Source: Pollutibacter soli
Lineage (GTDB): Bacteria > Bacteroidota > Bacteroidia > Chitinophagales > Chitinophagaceae
Length of the DNA stretch: 64,000 nt
Reading direction: 5' to 3'
Assembly: GCA_029269725.1 (NCBI GenBank)
Contig: JARJHS010000002.1
Span: forward strand, 1-64,000
The position numbers and the translations under genes were made by a program. The notes below the pieces were generated by a model, which worked only from the letters and a program-made list of their open reading frames with translations, did no database searches and was not told the DNA's origin. Shown here one piece after another: positions 1 through 8,394 of this stretch; within the stretch, counting starts at the first letter, position 1, and every line of letters starts with the position of its first letter.

Positions 1-2
1 CA

Positions 3-77
3 GGATTAAAAACTGTTTGGCAAGGTTATCAACAGTTAACCCATGCAGCAAGTGTTTATGAAATAATGACTCAATAA
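3..77 (+). CDS. C-terminal end of an unidentified protein (partial, 5' end outside window)
   Basis: A reading frame open from the left edge gives 24 residues ending VYEIMTQ and then TAA at 75-77. The residue mix (W, Y, Q, aromatic and polar) looks protein-like, while the two other + frames stop early (frame 1 at its third codon). The piece is too short to assign to a family. It would be the gene upstream of uvrB, separated from it by about 140 bases of repeat-rich sequence. It could also be a chance open frame. Confidence 0.35.
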   Translation, partial: GLKTVWQGYQQLTHAASVYEIMTQ

Positions 78-94
78 ATTTGGGTAAGGCTTAG

Positions 95-214
95 CTGCCG
101 GCAGGCAGGCTCCTCTCTCCTGCCTCAACACTAACTTTATACTTTCCACTTTGTACTCATAACTTAACTTCGCAGATCGTACCTATAACTTCTTACTTCA
201 AACCTTTAACTTAA
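95..214. repeat. Heptad-repeat intergenic element 1
   Basis: The whole gap before uvrB is built from degenerate 7-base steps. It opens with a 10-base palindrome, CTGCCGGCAG (95-104), continues with CTCCTGC-type units and turns into units of the form ACTTnnn (ACTTTAT, ACTTTCC, ACTTTGT, ACTTCTT, ACTTCAA) that run almost to the GTG start of uvrB. The 7-base step is seen directly; the units diverge by 1-4 bases from one another. It must contain the uvrB leader. Confidence 0.7.
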
Positions 215-218
215 AAAA

Positions 219-2258
219 GTGCCTTTTCAGCTACAATCAACATATGCCCCTGCAGGTGATCAGCCTGAAGCGATAAAGCAACTGGTGCAGGGAATCCAAT
301 CCGGAGAGCAATACCAGACATTATTAGGTGTTACAGGTTCAGGAAAAACATTCACTATTGCGAACGTGATACAGCAGGTACAAAAGCCTACGCTGGTGCT
401 CACACACAACAAAACTCTGGTGGCGCAATTGTATGGCGAATTCAAACAGTTTTTTCCTGATAATGCAGTTGGTTATTTTGTTTCCTACTATGATTACTTC
501 CAGCCGGAAGCCTACCTGCCTGTAAGCGATGTGTACATTGAAAAAGATCTTTCGATCAATGAAGAACTCGACAAACTCAGGCTGCAGGCAACTGCACAGT
601 TATTGTCCGGAAGAAGAGATATCATCGTTGTTGCTTCCGTGAGTTGTATATATGGTATCGGTAATCCGACGGAATTTGAAAACGGTATTATCAGGATACA
701 AAAGGGACAGGTGATCAGTCGCCAGGGATTTTTGCATTCACTGGTGAATTCATTATACAATCGCTCACAACTCGAATTCAACCGCGCGACATTTCGTGTA
801 AAAGGAGATACGGTGGATATCAATCTTCCTTATGTTGATTATGGTTACCGCATTACATTCTTTGGAGATGAAATCGAAGAGATTGAAAGCATTGAAATAA
901 ACAGCGGCAAGAGAATAGGTGTGATGGAGAATGCTGCCATCTTCCCCGCCAATCTATATCTCGCTCCAAAAGATCAGCTGCAACAGATACTTGCCGAGAT
1001 CCAGGATGAGATGGCAAAACAGGTGGAATATTTTAAAGCATCCGGGAAATATATTGAAGCACAGCGTTTGAGCGAACGCGTAAACTTCGACGTTGAAATG
1101 ATTCGCGAACTCGGCTATTGCAATGGCGTCGAAAACTACTCGCGTTTCTTCGACCGCCGACCTCCAGGTACAAGACCTTTCTGCCTGCTCGATTATTTCC
1201 CAAATGATTTTCTCTGCGTGGTGGATGAGAGTCACCAGACCATCCCGCAGGTAAGTGGCATGTATGGCGGTGACAGAAGCAGAAAAATGATTTTGGTTGA
1301 TTATGGTTTCCGTTTGCCTTCTGCGCTGGATAACCGTCCTCTCAATTTTCACGAATTCGAATCCCTCGTTAATCAAACCATTTATGTTTCTGCAACGCCA
1401 GGTGAATATGAACTGGAGAAAACCGGCGGCGTTGTTGTGGAACAGGTTGTGCGACCCACAGGACTTCTGGATCCGCCGATCGAAATCAGGCCCAGTGTAA
1501 ATCAGATTGATGATCTTCTGGATGAAATTGACAAGACCATCAAAAAAGGTGATCGTGTTCTGGTAACTACCCTAACTAAAAGGATGGCTGAAGAGATGGA
1601 TAAATATCTTCACCGCATTAATATAAAATCAAAATACATTCACAGCGAAGTACACACCCTCGATCGTGTTGAAATTCTTCGTCAGCTTCGGTTAGGCGAG
1701 ATCGATGTACTCGTGGGTGTGAACCTGTTGCGTGAAGGTCTTGATCTCCCGGAAGTTTCACTCGTGGCTATTCTTGATGCAGATAAAGAAGGATATCTCA
1801 GGAATGAAAAATCTTTAACACAGACCGCTGGTCGTGCCGCGCGAAATGCTGAGGGACGTGTTATTTTTTATGCTGATATCATGACCGGCAGTATGCAAAA
1901 GACGATTGACGAAACCAATCGTCGCCGGGATAAACAAATTGCGTTTAACCTCGAACATAATATCGAACCGCAAACGGTCAGAAAAAGTAAGGAGCAGGTG
2001 TTCGCCCAGACATCAGTGCTCGACATCAAGGGGTATGATCTCAGAGATCCAAATGCATTGGGGCCGGATGCCGAACTGGTACCAGCTGTTGCCGAGGATC
2101 AGGCTGTTTACCAGACCATTCCCCAGGTGGAAAAGGCCATCAAGCAAACCAAAAAGACGATGGAAAAGGCTGCCCGTGACCTGGATTTTATGGAAGCTGC
2201 CCGTCTTCGCGATGAAATGTTCAGGCTTCAGAAACAACTCGAAGGAATGCAGAACTGA
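219..2258 (+). CDS. uvrB: UvrABC excinuclease subunit B
   Basis: UvrB is the damage-verifying helicase of nucleotide excision repair; it is loaded by UvrA and recruits UvrC for incision. At 679 residues it has the usual family length and is complete. Visible signatures: Walker A GVTGSGKT (37-44), the aromatic beta-hairpin around YYDYFQPEAYLP (90-101) that clamps one DNA strand, the DESH box near residue 336, the SATPG motif near 391, the motif VI segment QTAGRAAR near 535, and a C-terminal UVR motif (about 640-675) that contacts UvrC. The start is GTG, chosen because MPFQLQSTYAPAGDQP matches the normal UvrB N terminus. No other uvr gene is adjacent. The gene stands between two heptad-repeat elements, so it is probably transcribed alone. 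Confidence 0.98.
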   Translation: MPFQLQSTYAPAGDQPEAIKQLVQGIQSGEQYQTLLGVTGSGKTFTIANVIQQVQKPTLVLTHNKTLVAQLYGEFKQFFPDNAVGYFVSYYDYFQPEAYLPVSDVYIEKDLSINEELDKLRLQATAQLLSGRRDIIVVASVSCIYGIGNPTEFENGIIRIQKGQVISRQGFLHSLVNSLYNRSQLEFNRATFRVKGDTVDINLPYVDYGYRITFFGDEIEEIESIEINSGKRIGVMENAAIFPANLYLAPKDQLQQILAEIQDEMAKQVEYFKASGKYIEAQRLSERVNFDVEMIRELGYCNGVENYSRFFDRRPPGTRPFCLLDYFPNDFLCVVDESHQTIPQVSGMYGGDRSRKMILVDYGFRLPSALDNRPLNFHEFESLVNQTIYVSATPGEYELEKTGGVVVEQVVRPTGLLDPPIEIRPSVNQIDDLLDEIDKTIKKGDRVLVTTLTKRMAEEMDKYLHRINIKSKYIHSEVHTLDRVEILRQLRLGEIDVLVGVNLLREGLDLPEVSLVAILDADKEGYLRNEKSLTQTAGRAARNAEGRVIFYADIMTGSMQKTIDETNRRRDKQIAFNLEHNIEPQTVRKSKEQVFAQTSVLDIKGYDLRDPNALGPDAELVPAVAEDQAVYQTIPQVEKAIKQTKKTMEKAARDLDFMEAARLRDEMFRLQKQLEGMQN

Positions 2259-2282
2259 GCTCGCTTAATCGGTGCTTAGTTT

Positions 2283-2391
2283 AATGTTGAAAGTTGAAAG
2301 TTAAACGAAGTTGCACATACACAGCCGGTCTCAGCAGGTGGGCTGTTCCGCTTTCCACCTTCAACTTTTCACTTTAAACTTTCTAAAAATC
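2283..2391. repeat. Heptad-repeat element 2 with ACAGCC/GGCTGT core hairpin
   Basis: The left arm is GTTGAAA-type units (2286-2305). The right arm is the opposite orientation, ACTTTTC/ACTTTAA/ACTTTCT units (2365-2385). Between them a hairpin core has ACAGCC at 2321-2326 and GGCTGT at 2341-2346. The arms are roughly complementary, so the RNA could fold as a long imperfect stem behind uvrB and may act as its terminator (inference). The same core recurs in the element at 23778-23922. Confidence 0.7.
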
Positions 2392-2471
2392 GCTTAGTTT
2401 GCGAAACAATTTTTCCGGCTGTGATGCCGGTATTAACAGTATTTGAAACGATATCAGGATCCATGTGTAAA

Positions 2472-4307
2472 ATGAAAAGAACCCTTTCTTCTCTGCTCGT
2501 TTTCTCCATCGCCAGTCTATCACTTTTTGCCCAGGAAAAAAGTTACCGCCTCACCAGTCTGGCGCTGGATGACCTCTCTCAGTTTTCATCGCCCGGAGCC
2601 AACTGGACGATCGGAAGCGGAATCAAAGCCGCTTACACCGACACCGTTTTTTCCATCACCCAGGGCAAAGGAGTTTTAGTGAACAATGTTAAGCCAGGAG
2701 ATCATACCGGCAAAAACCTGGTAACGAAACTCACTCATGGTGACATGTACATTGAGCTGGATTACAACGTGCCGAAAGGCTCCAATTCCGGAATTTATTT
2801 CCAGGGCAGGTATGAAATTCAGATCTATGACAGCTGGGGCGTGCAGCGACCAAAAGTATACGATAATGGAAGCATCTATGAAAGGTGGGATGAAAGCAAG
2901 CCCGAGGGTCAAAAAGGATATGAAGGACATCCTGCATTGGTGAATGCATCCTTTGCTCCCGGCCTCTGGCAGCATCTCGAAGCATTTTTCCAGGCACCGA
3001 GGTTTGACGCAGCAGGAAAAAAGATCAGTGATGCCCGTTTTCTTTTTGTAAAACTGAATGGCATTACGATCCATGAAAATATTATCGTGCATGGACCGAC
3101 GCGAGCAGCGATGTTTAAAGATGAAGCAGCTACTGGTCCGATTATGATCCAGGGCGATCATGGGCAGGTGGCCATCAGAAATGTAAAGTATGCGCCGCAG
3201 AATGAATTGAAAGTGGCACTGAAAGATGTCAACTATAAATATTACGAAGGCACTTTTGAAAACGATCAAAAAGCGTTCGCTACAAAACCTACGCGCGAAG
3301 GCAAAACAGATCTTCTCGATTCACGCCTGGCTGATGCACGCAATGGATATGCGCTCGCCTTCGATGGAAAACTCGAAGTGCCTGAGAACGACAACTACTT
3401 CTTCACCCTGCTGTACAGCGGCGAAGGCACACTCGAAATCGATGGCAAACCTGTTATCAATAAAAAATCTACCTGGATTTTTGCAGAACCACTCACCGGA
3501 AGCGCTGAACTGAGTGCTGGCACTCATAATCTGAAATTATGGTACAATAAGCAGGTGAACTGGCAACCCCCTGGATTGAGTCTGTTTATTCAGAAGCCCA
3601 ACTCCAAAGCAGTTGCATTGCATACTACATCATCGATGCCGGAAAGACGTAACTCCCCCTTGATTGCAGTGGAGTCATTGAAAGGTCCGGAGATGGTCCG
3701 TTCGTTTCAGTTCCGTGGTGATAAAAAACTCACGCATGTAATGTCAGTTGGTAGTCCTTCTGAAGTAAACTATTCCTACAATCTTTTGCAGGGCGGATTG
3801 CTCCAGGTTTGGAAAGGTGATTTTCTGAATGTAACCGAGATGTGGTATCAGCGCGGTGAACCGCAGATCTCCATGCCGATGGGTGCGCCTGTGGTGCTTT
3901 CAGGAATCAACCCTGTTCTGACCGATCCTGCAACATTGGTAGATTCAATCGCAGGCCTGTCATACAAAGGCTATAAGATCAACACGCAGGGGTATCCGGT
4001 GTATATGTATGAGAAAGATGCTCTTAAAATCGAAGATGCGATTCAACCTTTTGAAAACAACAGAGGAATCGAACGCAGCATCAGTATTACAAATACAGCA
4101 TCAGCCCCTAAACTCAGTTTCAGAATTGCCGAAGGAAAAAATCTAGTTTCGCTCGGTAACGGATTATATGCCGCTGACGATCAGAGTTATTATGTAAAAC
4201 TGATTTCAGCACCATCAACCCAGCCAACGATGCTGAACAGCAATGGGAAACAGGTAATGACCATACCTGCTGCAAACAATGCTTTGAAATACGCCATTAT
4301 CTGGTAA
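2472..4307 (+). CDS. Secreted DUF1080 (3-keto-disaccharide hydrolase-like) protein with PA14-like domain
   Basis: Probable periplasmic or surface protein acting on sugars. DUF1080 (PF06439) is a concanavalin-like fold now linked to hydrolysis of 3-keto-glycosides. The ATG at 2472 is chosen over upstream in-frame starts at 2421 and 2463 because it directly begins a signal peptide (MKRTLSSLLVFSIASLSLFA). The DUF1080 part spans about residues 30-235, with the family segments NSGIYFQGRYEIQIYDSWG, KLNGITIHEN and GPIMIQGDHG. A PA14-like beta domain follows (about 255-385, with YSGEGTLEIDGKPV and LSAGTHNLKLWY). The last 220 residues are not recognised. The next gene starts 30 bases downstream on the same strand, so the two are probably co-transcribed. 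No hydrolase active-site residues can be named from sequence alone. Confidence 0.82.
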   Translation: MKRTLSSLLVFSIASLSLFAQEKSYRLTSLALDDLSQFSSPGANWTIGSGIKAAYTDTVFSITQGKGVLVNNVKPGDHTGKNLVTKLTHGDMYIELDYNVPKGSNSGIYFQGRYEIQIYDSWGVQRPKVYDNGSIYERWDESKPEGQKGYEGHPALVNASFAPGLWQHLEAFFQAPRFDAAGKKISDARFLFVKLNGITIHENIIVHGPTRAAMFKDEAATGPIMIQGDHGQVAIRNVKYAPQNELKVALKDVNYKYYEGTFENDQKAFATKPTREGKTDLLDSRLADARNGYALAFDGKLEVPENDNYFFTLLYSGEGTLEIDGKPVINKKSTWIFAEPLTGSAELSAGTHNLKLWYNKQVNWQPPGLSLFIQKPNSKAVALHTTSSMPERRNSPLIAVESLKGPEMVRSFQFRGDKKLTHVMSVGSPSEVNYSYNLLQGGLLQVWKGDFLNVTEMWYQRGEPQISMPMGAPVVLSGINPVLTDPATLVDSIAGLSYKGYKINTQGYPVYMYEKDALKIEDAIQPFENNRGIERSISITNTASAPKLSFRIAEGKNLVSLGNGLYAADDQSYYVKLISAPSTQPTMLNSNGKQVMTIPAANNALKYAIIW

Positions 4308-4337
4308 GATTTTATTCAATTTTACTTTCCTTCAATT

Positions 4338-6377
4338 ATGAAAAAGTTTCAAATTAATATAGAAAAGGTGAGGATTAAAAGCAGTACTATCATTACGGCT
4401 GTTTTATTTGCTGTCGTGCAGTTCTTCGTTTATACTGATACGTTAGCACAGGGTGCCGGTCCGCAGGTGGAGAGTGACTATTATATCCTGAAAACAGTCA
4501 TCGTTCCGGAAAATATCCCGCTTGAAGTAGGAGGTATTGCTGTAATTCCTGACGGAAGAGTGGCAGTGGCAACACGTCACGGAGAGATCTGGATGATTGA
4601 AAATGCCTATGGCGAAAACAATTCTTCTCCTATCTACACGCGCTTTGCTTCAGGAATGCATGAGGTGTTGGGTCTTGCTTATCGCGATGGCGCTTTCATC
4701 TGTGCACAGCGCGGTGAACTCACTAAAGTATCAGATACCGATGGTGATGGCCTGGCTGATCGTTATGAACCACTCACAATTTTTGAACTCAGCGGCAACT
4801 ACCATGAATATGCATACGGTCCGATCTTCAATTCGAAAGGCGAAATGTTTGTGACTTTGAACGTAGCCTGGATTGATTATGGAGAAAGTCTTTCCAAATG
4901 GCATGGCTGGCTGATGAAAGTAAAACCCGATGGTTCCATGGAGCCGGTAGCTACTGGTTTGCGTTCACCTGCAGGGATAATGGTCAACAGTAATGATGAT
5001 ATATTTTATGGCGAAAATCAAGGCGACTGGGTGGGAAGCGGTCGCGTAACACATCTTGAAAGAGGAGATTTCGCAGGTAATGCCGCTGGTCTTAACTGGA
5101 GTAAAGAACCAGGTTCTCCCATCACCCTCACCAAAGCCGATGTGGCAAAAGTAGATGATGGCAGACCCATGCACGAAGCGGCAAAAGTGATAAAAGAAAT
5201 GAAACTCCCGATGGTATGGTTCCCGCACACGCTGATGGGCATCTCTACTTCTGATATTATAGAAGATCAGACCGGCGGAGCATTCGGACCATTCACCGGG
5301 CAATACTTTGTTGGTGACCAGGGTCACTCCAAAGTCATGCGCATGACATTGGAAAAAGTCAATGGCAAATACCAGGGTGCATGTTATCCTTTCCGCGAAG
5401 GCTTTTCTTCCGGCATCCTGAGGATGCGCTGGGGCGTCGATAATTCCATGTTTGTGGGCATGACCAGTCGCGGCTGGGCAAGTACAGGTCGCGGTGATTT
5501 TGGTTTACAACGCTTGGTATGGTCAGGAAAAACCCCATTCGAAATGAAAAACATCAGCGCCCGTCCTGATGGTTTTGAGATCGAGTTTACTGTACCTGCG
5601 GATGTAAAATCTTTGAAGGACGCGATGAATTACGAGCTGAACAGTTTCACTTACAAATACCATCACTTTTATGGCAGTCCGATCATCAATACTGCTGCAA
5701 GAATTCTCAAAGGAATCATCGTTTCTGAAAATGGTAAGAAGGTAAGGATCGTTTTGGACAGTCTGAAAGAAGGATATATTCACGAAATCAAATTAGGTGG
5801 GATCAAAGCTTCAGACGGCAGAAATCTGCTTCACAATTTTGCATACTACACCATGAACAACATACCTGCTGGCGATAAAGCAGTATTGAAATCAGATGAG
5901 GTAGTGACCAAACATACGCATGCGATGGCTGCAGGCGCTGCAACAGCAGCGAAGCCAAAAGCCAATACAGCAAAACGCGTAACACGTATGCCTGCTGACT
6001 GGGGCCAGCCCGACCAGGTGCTGCGGCTAGGAACAAGACCCGGATTGAAATTTGATCGCGCTCAGTTTGAAGTAAAACCAGGTTCGAAAATCAGGCTGGT
6101 ATTCAATAACAATGACGACATGCAACACAACGTTGTGATCACCGCACCAGGTGCTGCTGATGATGTTGGAAATGCCGCGTTGAAACTCGGACTGAAAGGA
6201 TCAGAATTGAACTATGTTCCCCAGATTTCCAAAGTGCTGTTCCATACCGCTTTATTGCAGCCAAACAGTACGGAGTCGATCTATTTCATAGCACCTGATA
6301 AACCGGGAACTTATCCGTTTATCTGCAGCTATCCCGGGCATGCGTCGGTGATGAGAGGAGTGATTATAGTGAAGTAG
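4338..6377 (+). CDS. Secreted sugar-dehydrogenase-like beta-propeller fused to an azurin-type copper domain
   Basis: A signal peptide or anchor (about 1-37) precedes a six-bladed propeller of the glucose/sorbosone dehydrogenase type (about 45-510; segments ALATRHGEIW-like, MEPVATGLRSPAGI, YFVGDQGHSKVMRMTLE). After an Ala/Lys-rich linker (about 525-560) comes a type 1 copper domain: H597 (in DMQHNVV), C663, H668 and M672 in CSYPGHASVM. The C-x4-H-x3-M spacing is that of azurin. Known logic: such copper domains accept or pass single electrons, so the fusion may oxidise a sugar and hand electrons straight to its own carrier (inference). It follows the DUF1080 gene by 30 bases, which fits a keto-sugar pathway in which one enzyme oxidises and the other cleaves. 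Confidence 0.85.
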   Translation: MKKFQINIEKVRIKSSTIITAVLFAVVQFFVYTDTLAQGAGPQVESDYYILKTVIVPENIPLEVGGIAVIPDGRVAVATRHGEIWMIENAYGENNSSPIYTRFASGMHEVLGLAYRDGAFICAQRGELTKVSDTDGDGLADRYEPLTIFELSGNYHEYAYGPIFNSKGEMFVTLNVAWIDYGESLSKWHGWLMKVKPDGSMEPVATGLRSPAGIMVNSNDDIFYGENQGDWVGSGRVTHLERGDFAGNAAGLNWSKEPGSPITLTKADVAKVDDGRPMHEAAKVIKEMKLPMVWFPHTLMGISTSDIIEDQTGGAFGPFTGQYFVGDQGHSKVMRMTLEKVNGKYQGACYPFREGFSSGILRMRWGVDNSMFVGMTSRGWASTGRGDFGLQRLVWSGKTPFEMKNISARPDGFEIEFTVPADVKSLKDAMNYELNSFTYKYHHFYGSPIINTAARILKGIIVSENGKKVRIVLDSLKEGYIHEIKLGGIKASDGRNLLHNFAYYTMNNIPAGDKAVLKSDEVVTKHTHAMAAGAATAAKPKANTAKRVTRMPADWGQPDQVLRLGTRPGLKFDRAQFEVKPGSKIRLVFNNNDDMQHNVVITAPGAADDVGNAALKLGLKGSELNYVPQISKVLFHTALLQPNSTESIYFIAPDKPGTYPFICSYPGHASVMRGVIIVK

Positions 6378-6378
6378 G

Positions 6379-6672
6379 GACGCAGGAGAGGGGAGGCAGG
6401 AGAGGTAGTAGACAGGTCATAGGGATAAGCAATAGTAAATGGCAAAAACGTAAATCACAGAAAGTAGTCAAAACAGACTCATAAATTAAACTCAAATAGT
6501 TTTTTTGAAAAAACCTCCATTCAGGAGGTTTTTTTATTTCTCATTTCCCAAAAGACAACGTTTTTATGGTCGTTATTTGCTACCGGAAACCCGGGCATTT
6601 TCGAATTTAATCAAGCCTGCTTCTGTCTTCTACACCCTAAATCTCCTGCCTCCCCTCTCCTGCCTGCTCACT
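6379..6672. repeat. Heptad-repeat element 3: perfect 22-bp inverted arms around a terminator
   Basis: The left arm 6382-6403 and right arm 6642-6663 are exact reverse complements over 22 bases, both made of 7-base steps (GGCAGGA and CTCCTGC types), 238 bases apart. The spacer holds the rho-independent terminator at 6508-6535 and otherwise no recognisable gene; a short open frame starting at 6505 arises from that terminator and is not believed. This accounts for the 323-base gap between the azurin fusion and parA. Confidence 0.85.
6508..6535 (+). terminator. Rho-independent terminator after the DUF1080/azurin operon
   Basis: Stem AAAAAACCTCC / GGAGGTTTTTT with loop ATTCA, followed by T-rich sequence. 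It lies 130 bases after the stop of the azurin fusion. Being A-rich on the 5' side and T-rich on the 3' side, it could work in both directions. Confidence 0.85.
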
Positions 6673-6700
6673 ATTTTTCCTATCTTCAAAAAAAACCCCA

Positions 6701-7438
6701 ATGACAACCATTGCCCTGTACAATCTCAAAGGTGGTGTTGGAAAAACCGCTTCCAGCGTGAACATGGCATATCTCTCCGCTAAGGAAGGAATGAAAACTT
6801 TGTTATGGGATATCGACCCGCAGGGATCATCATCATTTTATTTCCAGGTAAAACACAAAGTGAAAGGCGGTATCAAAAAAATTCTTTCTCCTGATACTGA
6901 CCCTGAAGACCTGATTACAGCAACCGATTTTGAAAACCTGGATATCATTACAGCGGATCAATCGGCAAAAGGACTGGACCTGCTGCTGGAAGAAATGCAA
7001 ACCGGAAAAAAGCGTTTGAAAAATGCGCTTAGCCGTTTCAGTAAGAAGTACCAGATTGTCATTATCGACTGTCCTCCCGGACTTTCTGCGCTTGCAGAAA
7101 ATATCTTTTTTGCATCAGATATTGTGTTGATGCCGATGATACCTACAACCTTATCATTGAGAACATACCAGATGGTAAAAGATTTTTTTAAGGATAGGGA
7201 TCTTGACCTCTCTAAGCTGATGTGCTTTTTTACGATGGTCGATCTCCGGAAAAATATGCATCACGAAATCATGGATCAGTTGTTTAAAGACAAGAGATTT
7301 TTCAGCAATTACATTCCCTACCTTTCTGACGTAGAAAAAATGGGCGTTCATCTCTCGCCGGTGGAAGCGTTTGCGCCAAACAGTTATGCTGCCAGATGCT
7401 ACAGTGATCTCTGGGATGAAATCCGCGAAGGACTGTGA
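6701..7438 (+). CDS. ParA/Soj-type ATPase without an adjacent ParB
   Basis: Member of the deviant Walker A family (ParA/MinD), which form ATP-dependent dimers on DNA or membrane to place cargo. It is complete at 245 residues, beginning MTTIALYNLKGGVGKT with the deviant P-loop KGGVGKT at 10-16. The switch segment LLWDIDPQGS follows near residue 38, and a Walker B-like VIIDCPPGLSALAE is near residue 126. The N terminus is short, with no DNA-binding helix-turn-helix as in plasmid type Ia ParA. No parB, parS or cargo gene (flagellar, chemotaxis, carboxysome) is beside it; neighbours are an esterase and polA, and heptad-repeat elements flank it on both sides. It is therefore an orphan ParA with unknown cargo. 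Confidence 0.9.
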   Translation: MTTIALYNLKGGVGKTASSVNMAYLSAKEGMKTLLWDIDPQGSSSFYFQVKHKVKGGIKKILSPDTDPEDLITATDFENLDIITADQSAKGLDLLLEEMQTGKKRLKNALSRFSKKYQIVIIDCPPGLSALAENIFFASDIVLMPMIPTTLSLRTYQMVKDFFKDRDLDLSKLMCFFTMVDLRKNMHHEIMDQLFKDKRFFSNYIPYLSDVEKMGVHLSPVEAFAPNSYAARCYSDLWDEIREGL

Positions 7439-7440
7439 TG

Positions 7441-7490
7441 CAAAACGTACAACGTTAAACGTTAAACGTTTTGCGGTTTACGTTAAACCT
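7441..7490. repeat. Heptad-repeat element 4
   Basis: Immediately after the parA stop there are about six 7-base units of the ACGTnnn type (ACGTACA, ACGTTAA twice, ACGTTTT, ACGTTAA). CAAAACGT at the start and ACGTTTTG further on are inverted, so a single short hairpin can form. It separates parA from the esterase gene and may end parA transcription (inference). Confidence 0.7.
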
Positions 7491-7520
7491 TTCTTCTTAT
7501 CTTACATAAAACATCTTGAT

Positions 7521-8249
7521 ATGCATCGCGAATTATTTGGCTGGTACAGTCCGGCTCTTGGAAGAGAAATGCCGATAGTAACTTATGGTCATTATGGTTT
7601 TGCTTTGCTGATGATACCAACTGCTGCAGCTGATTATCTGGAATATGAAAGATTTCAACTGATCGATCATCTCGCTCCATTTATTGACAGCGGAAAAGTA
7701 AAAGTGTATTCTATCAATAGTATCAATACAGAAAGCTGGATGCATAATGATATGCTGGGTGAACACAAAGCTATCCGGCAAAACCAGTTCAATGAATATG
7801 TTTTTAACGAGGTTGTCCCGCACATCAGGAATACATCATCCCGGGACACACCTATCATCACCTGCGGAGCAAGTTTTGGTGCGTTGCATTCGATGAATTT
7901 ATACATGAAACGTCCTGATATCATCAACGGTGCCCTATCAATGAGCGGCGTGTACGATCTTACGGAGTACACCAAAGGTTTCTGGGACGACCAGGTGTAT
8001 TTCAATTCCCCGATACATTATATCCCCAATCTATCCAATCACGATATACTCGAAGAGATTCGTCGTGGAAAAATCATCATCACTACCGGAAGTGGTGCTC
8101 ATGAAGATCCGGAAGCGAACAGAAGATTTTCTGGCGTACTGCACAGCAAAAGCATTCCGCACGAACTTTCTATCTGGGGCGATGAATGGCCGCACGACTG
8201 GAATACCTGGAGAGCCATGTTGCCATACTTTCTGGAACATAGGTTTTGA
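7521..8249 (+). CDS. Alpha/beta-hydrolase, putative esterase (COG4947-like)
   Basis: A 242-residue cytosolic esterase-like protein (no signal peptide). The nucleophile elbow is CGASFGALHS with Ser118 (G-x-S-x-G). The probable catalytic His is in the C-terminal WGDEWPHDWNTW segment (near residue 223), and an oxyanion and acid region is around TTGSGAHEDP. The frame is open back to 7371, inside parA, but ATG 7521 (MHRELFGWYSPALG) is chosen because the upstream part runs through the repeat element and is low quality. Substrate unknown. Family members are often annotated as esterase or as related to polyhydroxybutyrate depolymerases; nothing nearby supports polymer metabolism. Confidence 0.8.
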   Translation: MHRELFGWYSPALGREMPIVTYGHYGFALLMIPTAAADYLEYERFQLIDHLAPFIDSGKVKVYSINSINTESWMHNDMLGEHKAIRQNQFNEYVFNEVVPHIRNTSSRDTPIITCGASFGALHSMNLYMKRPDIINGALSMSGVYDLTEYTKGFWDDQVYFNSPIHYIPNLSNHDILEEIRRGKIIITTGSGAHEDPEANRRFSGVLHSKSIPHELSIWGDEWPHDWNTWRAMLPYFLEHRF

Positions 8250-8276
8250 AGAAAGATCAAAGGATGTGTAGTGGAG

Positions 8277-8388
8277 GTTGAACGTAAAACGTAAAACCTC
8301 GCATATGAATTTGGTTCCAATTCAACAAGATTTCCAAAGAACGGGTTCCGACGTTAAACGTTATACGTTATACGTTTTACGTTAACTT
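8277..8388. repeat. Heptad-repeat element 5, facing ACGTnnn arms
   Basis: The left arm (8277-8297) has GAACGTA then AAACGTA units. The right arm (8350-8386) has ACGTTAA, ACGTTAT (twice), ACGTTTT, ACGTTAA. The reverse complement of the right arm carries AACGTAAAACGTA, as the left arm does, so the two face each other across about 50 bases. The right arm ends just before the polA start codon; TAACTTCG at 8383-8390 resembles a -10 box but has no clear -33 partner. Confidence 0.8.
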
Positions 8389-8394
8389 CGAACG

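Noticed and set aside
6505-6783. A 92-residue open frame upstream of parA
   Set aside because: It begins within the terminator hairpin, runs through the repeat arm and overlaps the parA start in another frame; composition is not protein-like.
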